Part shown: piece by piece, positions 1-9,376 of the stretch
Position numbering within the stretch: position 1 is the first letter of the stretch
Layout: every line of letters begins with the position of its first letter
Source: Vulcanimicrobiota bacterium
GTDB lineage: Bacteria; Vulcanimicrobiota; Xenobia; Xenobiales; JADMJV01
Assembly: GCA_017307785.1 (NCBI GenBank)
Contig: JAFKGI010000004.1
Span: 1-64,000 of the forward strand
Length of the DNA: 64,000 bases
Direction of reading: 5' to 3'
Notes under the pieces: generated by a model
The model's input: the letters and a program-made list of their open reading frames with translations, nothing else
Databases searched by the model: none
What the model was told of the DNA's origin: nothing
Program-made: the position numbers and the translations under genes

Positions 1-63
1 GTAGGCCATCACCGCTTCCGGGAACGACTCTTCGCGTCCCCGCATGATGCCGATACGATACAT
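1..63 (-). CDS. Partial gene, N-terminal 21 codons only (ATP-grasp-like?)
   Basis: An ATG at 63 opens a minus-strand frame that runs off the left edge of the window. The visible start, MYRIGIMRGREESFPEAV, has a beta-strand followed by GRE, a pattern I recall from the N-termini of some RimK/ATP-grasp-like proteins. That resemblance is from memory over only 21 residues, so the function is open. It is divergent from the cupin gene at 165, with about 100 bases between the two starts to hold both promoters. Confidence 0.4.
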   Translation of the reverse strand, partial: MYRIGIMRGREESFPEAVMAY

Positions 64-164
64 TGACAGGTTCCTCCCACAATTTAACTACCCGCCGCTC
101 TTTCCCCATGATTTCAACCGGCAAACAGGTTTCACGCCACCTTTTCGCGCGAAAAAGGACGCCT

Positions 165-599
165 ATGGACCTGCGCACACAAAACGTCAGCAAATATTTT
201 AAGCACGATGGCCAGTTCGAGTGGAATCACATCACTCCGGCCGACTACAAACCCACCGATGACTCTTGGAAAGGCGTTTCGCGTCGGGTTTTCGTCGGCG
301 AAACCGGTGAGTCGCCGCTCTTTCATCTGCGCTATTTTGAAGTCGAGCCGGGCGGCTACACGACCCTGGAACAGCATATGCACGAGCACGTGGTGACGGT
401 GATGCGGGGCACGGGCACGGCTGTGGTCGGCTGCAAGGAGTTCGAGATGGGCTTTGGCGACGTGCTCTACGTCAGCCCCGACGACCCCCACCAGTTCAAG
501 AACGAGGGCACGGAGCCGTTTGGCTTCATGTGCATCGTCAACGCCGAGCGCGACCGTCCCCGGCTCGCCAATATGGCGTTTTGCCCGATTTGCGAATAA
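165..599 (+). CDS. Small cupin-domain protein
   Basis: A 144-residue single-domain cupin, probably cytoplasmic. Residues 71-75 read HMHEH, giving the His cluster of cupin motif 1, followed by the V-MRGTG turn. Motif 2 is GDVLYVSPDDPHQF with His109. These are the usual metal ligands of the fold. The C-terminus carries CPIC (140-143), a possible extra metal or redox site that is unusual for such short cupins. The start at 165 is preferred over the upstream ATG at 63 because an AGGA box lies just before it and the cupin core begins soon after. The substrate cannot be told from sequence. The next gene overlaps its stop. Confidence 0.85.
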   Translation: MDLRTQNVSKYFKHDGQFEWNHITPADYKPTDDSWKGVSRRVFVGETGESPLFHLRYFEVEPGGYTTLEQHMHEHVVTVMRGTGTAVVGCKEFEMGFGDVLYVSPDDPHQFKNEGTEPFGFMCIVNAERDRPRLANMAFCPICE

Positions 600-1201
600 T
601 TGGGACGCTGAGCGAGAGCCCGCTACACCGGGCTCTCAAAGAGCATTACGCTCGTCCGGGAGCCCAGTTCGAGGTGCCGGTGGGGGGCTATATCATTGAC
701 CTGGTGCAGGCGGACGGGGAACTGGTGGAGGTTCAGACCGGGGGCTTCAAGCCCTTGCGCGCCAAGCTCGAGCGGCTGCTGGACTATCATCCGATGCGCA
801 TCGTGCACCCGGTGGCTATCAAAAAGCGGCGCACGCCTCGCAAGTTGCTCAATATCTTTGAGAAACTGGTCTCCTTCCCGACCCTGCTCACCCATCCGAA
901 CCTGACCCTGGACGTGGTCTTCGTGCGTGAGGAAAAGCGGGAGCAACAGCGCCACCTGCTGGAAATCGTGGAGGTCCAACACTTCTTCTCGGCGGACTGT
1001 GTGGCTCAGTATCTACCCTCGGGCCTGGAGCAATTTACTCTCAAGCAGTTGGTCACCGGTATGAAGGCCCAGAAATGGACCGTCGAGTGCTTCCTCTACT
1101 GCGCTCGCGCGCTGGAGATTGTGGAGCAGGTCGGCAAGCAGGGCAACGCCCACATCTATGCCCGGCGGATCTCCGGCAGCAAGGCTTTGCTGGCCTTGTA
1201 G
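590..1201 (+). CDS. Conserved hypothetical protein, nuclease-like core
   Basis: About 203 residues. The best start is a TTG at 590 that overlaps the cupin stop and gives MRIIGTLSESPLH, which matches how I remember relatives of this family beginning (IGTL-E-LH). Residues 24-45 contain EVPVGGYIIDLV followed by ELVEVQTGGF, an E..D..E-x-Q arrangement resembling a restriction-endonuclease-like fold; this is inference. No function is known to me. The 3' end overlaps the convergent cdd gene by 46 bases, so both C-termini are coded on opposite strands of the same DNA. It probably shares a transcript with the cupin. Confidence 0.65.
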   Translation: MRIIGTLSESPLHRALKEHYARPGAQFEVPVGGYIIDLVQADGELVEVQTGGFKPLRAKLERLLDYHPMRIVHPVAIKKRRTPRKLLNIFEKLVSFPTLLTHPNLTLDVVFVREEKREQQRHLLEIVEVQHFFSADCVAQYLPSGLEQFTLKQLVTGMKAQKWTVECFLYCARALEIVEQVGKQGNAHIYARRISGSKALLAL

Positions 1202-1805
1202 AGGCCCTCGTGGCCGTAGAAGATCGCTTCATCCACTTGCGTGAAGCCGGCCGCGCGCGCCAGAATCAGGGCATACTGGGCGGGATTCAGGGAGGGATTG
1301 AAGGCGGCGTTCTCCAGGTAAGAGCCGCCGAACCACTGATCCACACAGCGCACGGCCACTCCGGCCTGCATTCCGCTGTAGGGCGACCAGCTTTTCTCGG
1401 CCGCCGCCCGAGCTAGTTCCGCTCCGTTGCCGCTGAGCACGCTGGGGTTTGAGAGCATGCCGCCGGCCACCCCCAGATCGTCCGGCCCGAAGCTGTAGGG
1501 CAACAGCTCGTCGAGCGTGTAGCGGCCCTTCGGTAAGATGACCGTGAGCGGCGCGGCCAGTTCGCGCAAAAACTGACGGCAATGACCGCAGGGGGCGTGA
1601 GTCACTTCCAGCTCGATCAGGGCCGTCTCGCCGGCGGCGTGGGCCAGCGCCAGCACGGCCTGCTCGGCATGCACGGTGTGTTGTAGCCCCAACCCCGTCC
1701 ATTCCATGTTAAAGCCAGGATACTGGCGACCCGAAGCTCCGCGGCCGACCGCCCCCACCAGGAAATTGGAGATGGGGGCGACGGCCAGTTGCTGGGCTTT
1801 CTCGA

Positions 1806-1809
<4 letters not shown>
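1156..1809 (-). CDS. cdd: Cytidine deaminase
   Basis: Deaminates cytidine and deoxycytidine to uridine forms in pyrimidine salvage. The zinc site is plain: HAEQ with His47 and catalytic Glu49, then APCGHC with Cys74 and Cys77. A second, catalytically empty cytidine-deaminase domain follows (from about residue 120, SGNGAELARAAAEKSWSPYS), so this is the long two-domain type seen in E. coli, but without that protein's roughly 50-residue N-terminal arm. The start is a TTG at 1809 that overlaps the aspS stop (TTGA), implying translational coupling to aspS. The C-terminus overlaps the convergent gene at 590-1201. Confidence 0.88.
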
Positions 1810-3599
<1,790 letters not shown>

Positions 3600-3719
3600 T
3601 ATGTTGATTAACTGCGGCCGGCACCTTCTCAGGTACAGAAAGCCGTTCCTTCCGTGAAACGCGCCGCCCGATCCCTAGATAGAACCGCGAAATCCCGAGG
3701 ACTGTCAACTCGCCGGATG

Positions 3720-3735
3720 TTTTTCACGTGAAACA
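3720..3735. other. parS-like ParB-binding site
   Basis: The bases TTTTTCACGTGAAACA match the widely conserved ParB target TGTTTCACGTGAAACA at 15 of 16 positions; only the second base differs. The inner 12 bases (TTTCACGTGAAA) form a perfect palindrome. The site lies in the non-coding strip between the GT9 gene and aspS, not inside a gene. Known parS sites nucleate ParB spreading and SMC loading and cluster in the origin-proximal part of the chromosome. That this copy is bound is inference, and no parA or parB is present in the window. Confidence 0.6.
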
Positions 3736-3794
3736 GAGGAGGATGGACCCAAAGCTCGATTCGCGGACGGTCAAAGCGGCCTTGGCGGCCCGTT

Positions 3795-4703
3795 TTAGCC
3801 AGGCTGCCGCACTTGTTTCAGGGCCTCGACGGCGGCGCCGGCCCAGTCTCCCTTAAGGATGACGTGCTGGGCGGAGACGCCCCAGGGATACCATTGTTTC
3901 ACGTTGGCCGCGTAATGGCGGGGGAGGTGGCAGACGACCACCGGCACGCCGCGGGCGGCGGCCACGTGCACCGCTCCGGTGTCGGTGGACAATAGCGCCG
4001 TCCCCCCTCCCAGCACCGCACCCCATTGGGGCAGAGAGAGACCGCCCAGCCACTCCACTCCCTCCACGTCGGGAAAGGCCATGAGCTTGGCTTCGGCTTC
4101 TCCGTAAGTCACAACTGCCGGAGCCAACCGTTGCACCATGTCCAAGAAGCGGTCGCGTCCGGCCTCCAGCCAGCGAGGAGCGAAGTGGATGACCGTCCGA
4201 CCCTTCACCTTGTCTTTGCCCCATTGCTCCAGGGCTGGACTGAGGGGAAACTCGGGTTGGATGTCCACCCGGCCCAGGCCGGTGGCCTCCAGGAACTCGG
4301 CTACCACCTGGGCCTCATGACGGGGCTTGCGGGCCAAGGAGGTGGCCCAGCTGTGGGTCAGGGTCAGGAGACAGTTGAGACGCGCCAGCGGGCGCTCGGA
4401 ATAGCTGTAGCCGATGCGGTAGCGGGCCTGGGAGCGGCTCAGGATCTTATAGGTGGCGGAGCGCGGACTCAGGCCGAGGGCGGCGTCCAGGCGGCTGGGG
4501 AGGGGGTCGGCGGGGGTCAGCACGTGATCGGCCCAGTTTTGCACCAGGCTACGGAAGGGAGCGGCCACCAGACACCAGATTTCGGCCTGGGGCAGGTGGC
4601 GCCGTAAGGCTTTGAGCCCGGGAGTGGAGACCACCAGGTCGCCCAGGTGGTCGGTGCGGGTCACCAGCAGACGGCGCACCTGGGCCCAGGGGACTTGTTT
4701 CAC
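3795..4703 (-). CDS. Glycosyltransferase family 9 (heptosyltransferase-like)
   Basis: About 302 residues, with the GT-B architecture of ADP-heptose:LPS heptosyltransferases. The N-terminal domain has RRLLVTRTDHLGDLVVSTP, with the basic strand and the conserved D-LGD. The C-terminal nucleotide-binding domain ends in LLSTDTGAVHVAAARGVPVV, the GT9 D-G-HxAAA-G-P signature. It likely adds a heptose or related sugar to a lipid-linked core on the inner face of the inner membrane. The start is a GTG at 4703 and overlaps the stop of the GT2 gene (GTGA). It is the last gene of the seven-gene operon starting at pgpH. Confidence 0.88.
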   Translation of the reverse strand: MKQVPWAQVRRLLVTRTDHLGDLVVSTPGLKALRRHLPQAEIWCLVAAPFRSLVQNWADHVLTPADPLPSRLDAALGLSPRSATYKILSRSQARYRIGYSYSERPLARLNCLLTLTHSWATSLARKPRHEAQVVAEFLEATGLGRVDIQPEFPLSPALEQWGKDKVKGRTVIHFAPRWLEAGRDRFLDMVQRLAPAVVTYGEAEAKLMAFPDVEGVEWLGGLSLPQWGAVLGGGTALLSTDTGAVHVAAARGVPVVVCHLPRHYAANVKQWYPWGVSAQHVILKGDWAGAAVEALKQVRQPG

Positions 4704-5572
4704 GCGAGAGCGCTGCGGATGCCGCTCAGGTAGTGGTGCTGCAGAATCAATTCGCGAGCGAAATGGCTGCTGGCCAGACGCCCCTCAAAATATCGGTAAA
4801 GAAAACCGTCCTTGGGAAGCAGGCGGAACCAGAGCATGGCCAGCGGGTTCCAGCCCATCTGCAGGCGGATGCGCCAGTCCTGATGCTTGCGGTAGAAAGT
4901 CACGGTGGAGCGGCCGGCCAGATACATCTTGGAGCACTGCTCGGGAAAGGGCACAGGATGCCAGTGGTAGTTGACGGCTTCGGGTGCATATTCAATTTTC
5001 AGGCGCTTGGAGAGGCGATAGCCGAGCTCCAGGTCCTCGTGGCCGTAGCCCTGGAAGGCCTGGTCAAAGCCACCCACGTCGATCAGCAGCTGGCGCGGGG
5101 CCGAGGCATTGCCGGTCAGGAAGTAGTGCCAGGGTAGCTTCTTGCGAGTCGGCTTGTGGCGGGCGTGGGCCTGGGGATCCTGGCGAAAACGCTCATATTC
5201 GTCCAGGCTTTTCACCTGAATCTCGCAGCCCACCACGGCCCGATCGGTGCCGCGCTGATGGCGCATGGCGTGGCTTTCCAGCAGCTTGGGGTCGGCGATG
5301 ATGTCGGCGTCGGTGAAGAGGATGACTTCCCCACGGGCGTTCTCCAGGCCGCGATTGCGGGCTCCGGCCCGGCCGCTGTCGGCGCCGGGCAGGAAGCGCA
5401 GATTGGCTGCCCCCAGCGACTCCACCCACTCGGCCGTGCCGTCGCTGCTGCCCGCGTCGCACAGGAGAATCTCATAGTGCTCGGGAGCGTAGGTCTGGTT
5501 CAAGAGACTGGGCAGCACGACTTTCAGGCTGTCGAGCCGGTTGAAGGTGGGGATGACGATGCTGATTTTCAC
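4700..5572 (-). CDS. Glycosyltransferase family 2
   Basis: About 290 residues of GT-A fold. The start KISIVIPTFNRLDSL with the GT2 PTFNR motif, the sugar-nucleotide-binding segment LLCDAGSSDGT, the DxD-type FTDADIIADP and the later GGFDQAFQGYGHEDLELGYRL (acceptor-side ED) identify an inverting family 2 enzyme. The start is taken as GTG 5572, overlapping the preceding stop (GTGA) and placing the first beta-strand at residue 2; the open frame further upstream is out-of-frame GT9 sequence. Flanked by two GT9 genes, it probably works on the same surface glycan or LPS core. Confidence 0.88.
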   Translation of the reverse strand: MKISIVIPTFNRLDSLKVVLPSLLNQTYAPEHYEILLCDAGSSDGTAEWVESLGAANLRFLPGADSGRAGARNRGLENARGEVILFTDADIIADPKLLESHAMRHQRGTDRAVVGCEIQVKSLDEYERFRQDPQAHARHKPTRKKLPWHYFLTGNASAPRQLLIDVGGFDQAFQGYGHEDLELGYRLSKRLKIEYAPEAVNYHWHPVPFPEQCSKMYLAGRSTVTFYRKHQDWRIRLQMGWNPLAMLWFRLLPKDGFLYRYFEGRLASSHFARELILQHHYLSGIRSALA

Positions 5573-6495
5573 CCGGCTGCGTTCCACAAACGCTGGACCG
5601 CCTCCCCCAGGGCCAGCCCCACCGCCTCGCCGGAGCCAGGGGGCTGCAGCACGATTTCGTGGGGACATTGCCACGGGCGCCAGCGGGACACGCAAAAGTC
5701 CGAATTTTCCTGGGGGAAGACATCGACGGTGGGCACGCCTCGGGCCGCCGCCACATGAGCCGCTCCCGTGTCAATGGTGACAAAAACGCGCAGCCCCTCG
5801 AGCACGGCCGCATATTCGAAGAGATCGCGGCTGCAATAAAGGCGCAGGTCGGGAAAATGAGCCCGGGCCCAATCTTCCTCGGCAGGGCCCACCAGCCCCA
5901 AAGGCTTTTCCGGCAGGGCCGCCACCCACTGGCGCAGATGCTGCACCGTATAGCCGAAGCGACACCACTTGGGCGTCAACTGGATGCCCAGTTCGGCCCT
6001 CCAGTCGCCCGCCGCCTGGTAATGCTGCGCGCCAGGCTGCAGTTGAATCGGTGGCACCTGCAGAGCCTTTTGGCCCAACAATGCCTCGACCAGTTGCGCG
6101 TAGCGCTCCGTTTCGTGCACGCCCACGCCGGCCACGCAGTCGCTAAAAAACACTTGCGAGACCAGCTTTTTGAGTGGTTGGGCCCAGCTCGGGTCAAAAC
6201 CCAGTCGTTGGGGCGCTCCCGAGGCCCAGGTGGCCAGCGCGGCCCTTCGTTTTTCGCAACAGCAGAGAACGGCGTCCGCGCGAAAGGCTCGCAACCGGGC
6301 GGCCAGGTCGCGCCAGCCGTGGTCGGCGCTGACTTCTTCCACCTGGCAGAGCGGTCGCATGACGGCCGAGCCGGCGGGATGGGTCAGAGCCAGGATCTCG
6401 GCTTGAGGTAAGTGCTCGCGCAGCATGGCCACGGCCGGCGTGGTCAGCAGCGTATCTCCCAGAGCATCGAGACGCACCAGAGCGATGCGCTTCAG
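5569..6495 (-). CDS. Glycosyltransferase family 9 (second heptosyltransferase-like)
   Basis: About 308 residues and a paralogue in type of the gene at 3795. The N-terminal strand KRIALVRLDALGDTLLTTP has the GT9 R-D-LGD motif, and the C-terminal FVTIDTGAAHVAAARGVPTV is the donor-binding signature. No ATG fits: the first good position is a CTG at 6495 overlapping the stop of the propeller gene as CTGA, in line with the other 4-base overlaps of this operon. The long open frame upstream of that point is shadow sequence. Two GT9 enzymes flanking a GT2 indicate a short core-oligosaccharide assembly set. Confidence 0.83.
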   Translation of the reverse strand: MKRIALVRLDALGDTLLTTPAVAMLREHLPQAEILALTHPAGSAVMRPLCQVEEVSADHGWRDLAARLRAFRADAVLCCCEKRRAALATWASGAPQRLGFDPSWAQPLKKLVSQVFFSDCVAGVGVHETERYAQLVEALLGQKALQVPPIQLQPGAQHYQAAGDWRAELGIQLTPKWCRFGYTVQHLRQWVAALPEKPLGLVGPAEEDWARAHFPDLRLYCSRDLFEYAAVLEGLRVFVTIDTGAAHVAAARGVPTVDVFPQENSDFCVSRWRPWQCPHEIVLQPPGSGEAVGLALGEAVQRLWNAAG

Positions 6496-7499
6496 GGCAG
6501 CCAGGGGTCCTTGGCCAGAGTGAGGCAGCGAGGCCGGTAGCGGTCGGCTTTTTCCATGACTCGCTCGGGCGGGAAGGCGTTGCGGTTGTAGGTGATCAGC
6601 AGCGGCCAACCCAGTTCCGGGTGGGCCTTGGCGTTGTAGGTGCTGACTCCGTCTTCTTCGGGGAGTCGAGCCACCACGGCGAACTCGCTGAATTTGTCGG
6701 GCGTTTTGCCGCGGTAGAGGCGCACTTCCGAGCCCACCTGGGTCAGCAGCCGCACTTCGTTGCGATGGCGGAAGACCGACAGTTCGTTGGAGGCTTCCGT
6801 CAGGATCGGACGAGCGGTTGCCAGCGAACGACCCCATCCCGGCCAGAACTGCCAGGCCGAAAAGTTGTCCAGTTCTCCCCCCGGAACGCGGGCTAACATC
6901 ACTTCTTTGTGGTCGCCGAAGTCGCGAGTGCCGTAGACGTAAAAGAAATCGGGGTCGGCCAGGACAGCGGCACCGAAGTTGAGAGCTGGTTTGGCCTCAA
7001 AATGGGGAACGCGTAGCTTCTTTCCCAGCTTGGGGGCGTTGCCGCTCCAGTCCAGGGGAGCCAGCCAGGTGCCCACCTGTTGGAAGTTGAGCCCTTCGGG
7101 ACCGTCTGGAGTGGTGGCAAATTCCCCCAGGAACAGCCAGCCCTGTTGGCCGGAATCAAGCACCGGCTGGTAGACCCAGAACCAGTTGGCTCCGTCGCTG
7201 TGGGCGAGTTCTTGGGAGGAAAAGAAGTTGACCGAAGGACGCGAGCCGTGGATGCGCGCCCAAGAATTGTGCAAGAAATGGCTGCTGTGGCGGCTGCCGT
7301 CGGCGGCGATCTTGCCCACGAAGGTGTCGGAAAAAAGCCATCCCGTCCAGCCGCCCCGCAGCCCCACGCTGTAGGCGCCGTCCGCGCCGTTCCAGCCGCG
7401 CAGGCGTTGGAATACGCGATCCCAGGCGCGGTCGGGCTGGGCCAGGGGCTGAGCCCACAGGCCGGTGCTGAGCAAAAGTCCTAAAAGAAGTCGTTTCAA
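6492..7499 (-). CDS. Secreted beta-propeller protein (DUF5005/DUF4185-like)
   Basis: 335 residues with a clear N-terminal signal peptide (MKRLLLGLLLSTGLWAQPLA). The mature part opens with GADGAYSVGLRGGWTGWLFSDTFVG, the pattern of the DUF5005/DUF4185 group, predicted to form a five-bladed propeller related to GH43/GH32-type glycan enzymes. Repeated W/Y-rich strands (GWLFLGEFATTPDGP, FFYVYGTRDFG) support blades. No biochemical role is established. Being in an operon with three glycosyltransferases, it may bind or trim an envelope glycan; this is inference. ATGA overlaps link it to its upstream neighbour. Confidence 0.65.
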   Translation of the reverse strand: MKRLLLGLLLSTGLWAQPLAQPDRAWDRVFQRLRGWNGADGAYSVGLRGGWTGWLFSDTFVGKIAADGSRHSSHFLHNSWARIHGSRPSVNFFSSQELAHSDGANWFWVYQPVLDSGQQGWLFLGEFATTPDGPEGLNFQQVGTWLAPLDWSGNAPKLGKKLRVPHFEAKPALNFGAAVLADPDFFYVYGTRDFGDHKEVMLARVPGGELDNFSAWQFWPGWGRSLATARPILTEASNELSVFRHRNEVRLLTQVGSEVRLYRGKTPDKFSEFAVVARLPEEDGVSTYNAKAHPELGWPLLITYNRNAFPPERVMEKADRYRPRCLTLAKDPWLP

Positions 7500-8872
7500 G
7501 AGTTCACCGCCACCGCTTGTTCATCGTTCGCATTCTCCAGGGGGGCTTCCACTTTGGAAATATGCACTCGCTTGATCCGCTGTTTGTGCACGGAGTTGGC
7601 GGTGAAGACAAGATTTTGCACCTGGACCTTCTCGCCCTCCTGAGGCACTCGGCCAAACAGCCCGTAGACGTAGCCACCCAGGGTCTCGTGCTCGTCAAAG
7701 GGCAGCTCCAGGCGCAGGAATTCGTTGACGTCCTCGATGACGATCTTGGCATCCACCACCGAGGAACCGTCCTTGAGCATCTGGATGCCTTCGTGAGCCT
7801 GGTCGTATTCGTCGGTAATTTCGCCGACAATCTCCTCGACGATGTCCTCCAACGTCAGCAGGCCGTCGGTTCCGCCATATTCGTCGACCACGATGGCCAT
7901 GGTGATTTGCTTCTGCTGCAGTTCGCGCAGCGTTTTGGCGATTTTCTTGGTGCCCGGCACGACCAGGATCTCTCGCAAATCTTTGGGCGTAATGGGCTGT
8001 TGGCGCACTTTGGTGGAGTCGGGAGCACCCAGCTTGCGCAGCAAATCCTTGGCGTGCACCAGTCCCTGGATGTTGTCCACGCTCTCTTCGTAGACCGGGA
8101 GGCGCGTATAACCGCACTGGATCATCAGGTCGAGCACCTGATGCAGCGCGCTGCCCATTTCCACGCAGACCATATCCACGCGGGGAATCATGACTTCTTT
8201 GGCAATGGTCTCGCCGAACTGAAAGACCGACTGCAGGATCTGGCCCTGGTCTTGCTCGAGCAATCCTTGATTTTGCAGCTGGCGAATGTCGTCCGACAGT
8301 TCTTCCAGGTCGTCGGCCAGGGTGGCGCTGGTGGAGCCGCGCTTGGGCGTGAACGGCCGCAGCACGGCCAACAAGATCCAGAAGAAAGGATGGCTGATCC
8401 GGGTCAGGGCCATGCCCGCCGGCAGCAAGATGCGCGCCATCCAGGCGGGGTAGGCGCGGGCGTAGCTGCGAGCCACAGTTTCCACGGCCAGGACCAGCAC
8501 CACGGCGGAAGCCAGGCCCGCCAGCAGTTCCCAAAGTTGAGTGACGTAAGGAATGATCAGTCCCAGCAGCAGTCCGCCAAGATTGAGCAGCATGACGATG
8601 TGCAGGGTCTGCACGGTCAGCAGCAGGCGGGTGTGGTTCTGCTCGTCCCAGGGGCTATCGCCGTTGCCCTTGGTCTGGCCGGTGCTGACCAGCTTGCGCA
8701 GGCGAAACACGCCGGTCTGATGGAGGGCCGTTTCCGAAGCAGCCGCGAAAGCCACCAGCCCCAAGGCCACCAGGCAGGCCAGAATCACCCAATTGGAGCC
8801 GTCTTCGGCCCAGTTCAGGTCTGCGAATACGCCCACACTGGCCAGAGTCAGTGCGGGCCCGAGCGAGTTCAT
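7496..8872 (-). CDS. CNNM/CorC-family transporter (hemolysin-like, tandem CBS)
   Basis: 458 residues. An N-terminal CNNM/DUF21 membrane domain (three to four hydrophobic helices within residues 1-170) is followed by a CBS pair (about 215-335, with EVMIPRVDMVCVEMGS and YTRLPVYEESVDNIQGLVHAKDLL) and a C-terminal CorC_HlyC domain (VDAKIVIEDVNEFLRLELP). Family members are linked to Mg2+/Co2+ efflux and respond to nucleotide binding at the CBS pair. Position after ybeY, with an ATGA overlap, is common in many phyla. The older name hemolysin is not evidence of toxicity. Confidence 0.9.
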   Translation of the reverse strand: MNSLGPALTLASVGVFADLNWAEDGSNWVILACLVALGLVAFAAASETALHQTGVFRLRKLVSTGQTKGNGDSPWDEQNHTRLLLTVQTLHIVMLLNLGGLLLGLIIPYVTQLWELLAGLASAVVLVLAVETVARSYARAYPAWMARILLPAGMALTRISHPFFWILLAVLRPFTPKRGSTSATLADDLEELSDDIRQLQNQGLLEQDQGQILQSVFQFGETIAKEVMIPRVDMVCVEMGSALHQVLDLMIQCGYTRLPVYEESVDNIQGLVHAKDLLRKLGAPDSTKVRQQPITPKDLREILVVPGTKKIAKTLRELQQKQITMAIVVDEYGGTDGLLTLEDIVEEIVGEITDEYDQAHEGIQMLKDGSSVVDAKIVIEDVNEFLRLELPFDEHETLGGYVYGLFGRVPQEGEKVQVQNLVFTANSVHKQRIKRVHISKVEAPLENANDEQAVAVNS

Positions 8873-9375
8873 GACTCCACCGACCAGAGCTCGGGCCAGC
8901 TTCGCCCAATACCCAGGGAGTCCAGGACGCTGCGCTCCCAGGCTCGCATCTCGGCCAGTTGCTGGTCCGTCTGGTGATCGTAGCCGAGCAGATGCAGGCA
9001 GCCGTGGCAGATGACCCAGGCCAGTTCGGATTCCACCGAGTTGCCGTTCTCCAGGGCCTGGCGTTCCACCGTGTCGAGCGAGACGATGACGTCGCCCAGT
9101 GGGCGTGAAACACCCTCGGGCAGCCAGAATCCGGATTCTTGCTCATCTTCCAGGCGGAAAGAAAGCACGTCGGTCGGCTTGTCCTGTCCTCGGTAGTGTG
9201 AGTTGAGGCTCTGGATACCGGCATCGTCGGTGAGAGTCAGGCTCACCTCGGTGTCTTCCGTGCAGGGAGCCGTTTTGAGGGTGGTAAGCACCACTTTACG
9301 TAGAAAGGACAGCGGCCGGCGACGCTCTTTGACCACGTCGCTCTGGCGCACCGTCACCGAATGGGAAGGGTCCAC
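8869..9375 (-). CDS. ybeY: Endoribonuclease YbeY (rRNA maturation factor)
   Basis: 168 residues. YbeY is a zinc endoribonuclease needed for 16S rRNA 3'-end processing and ribosome quality control. The signature H-G-x-L-H-L-x-G-Y-D-H is complete, with His124, His128 and His134 as zinc ligands. The upstream segment YRGQDKPTDVLSF is the second conserved family block. The start lies one base after the pgpH stop and its end overlaps the CorC-like gene, so the three are co-translated. The pgpH-ybeY-corC order is widely conserved. Confidence 0.95.
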   Translation of the reverse strand: MDPSHSVTVRQSDVVKERRRPLSFLRKVVLTTLKTAPCTEDTEVSLTLTDDAGIQSLNSHYRGQDKPTDVLSFRLEDEQESGFWLPEGVSRPLGDVIVSLDTVERQALENGNSVESELAWVICHGCLHLLGYDHQTDQQLAEMRAWERSVLDSLGIGRSWPELWSVES

Positions 9376-9376
9376 C

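Noticed and set aside
4696-4704. TGTTTCACG at the start of the GT9 gene as another parS
   Set aside because: Only about 12 of 16 bases match and it is coding sequence (Met-Lys-Gln). The left half at 3895-3904 also lacks its mirror half.
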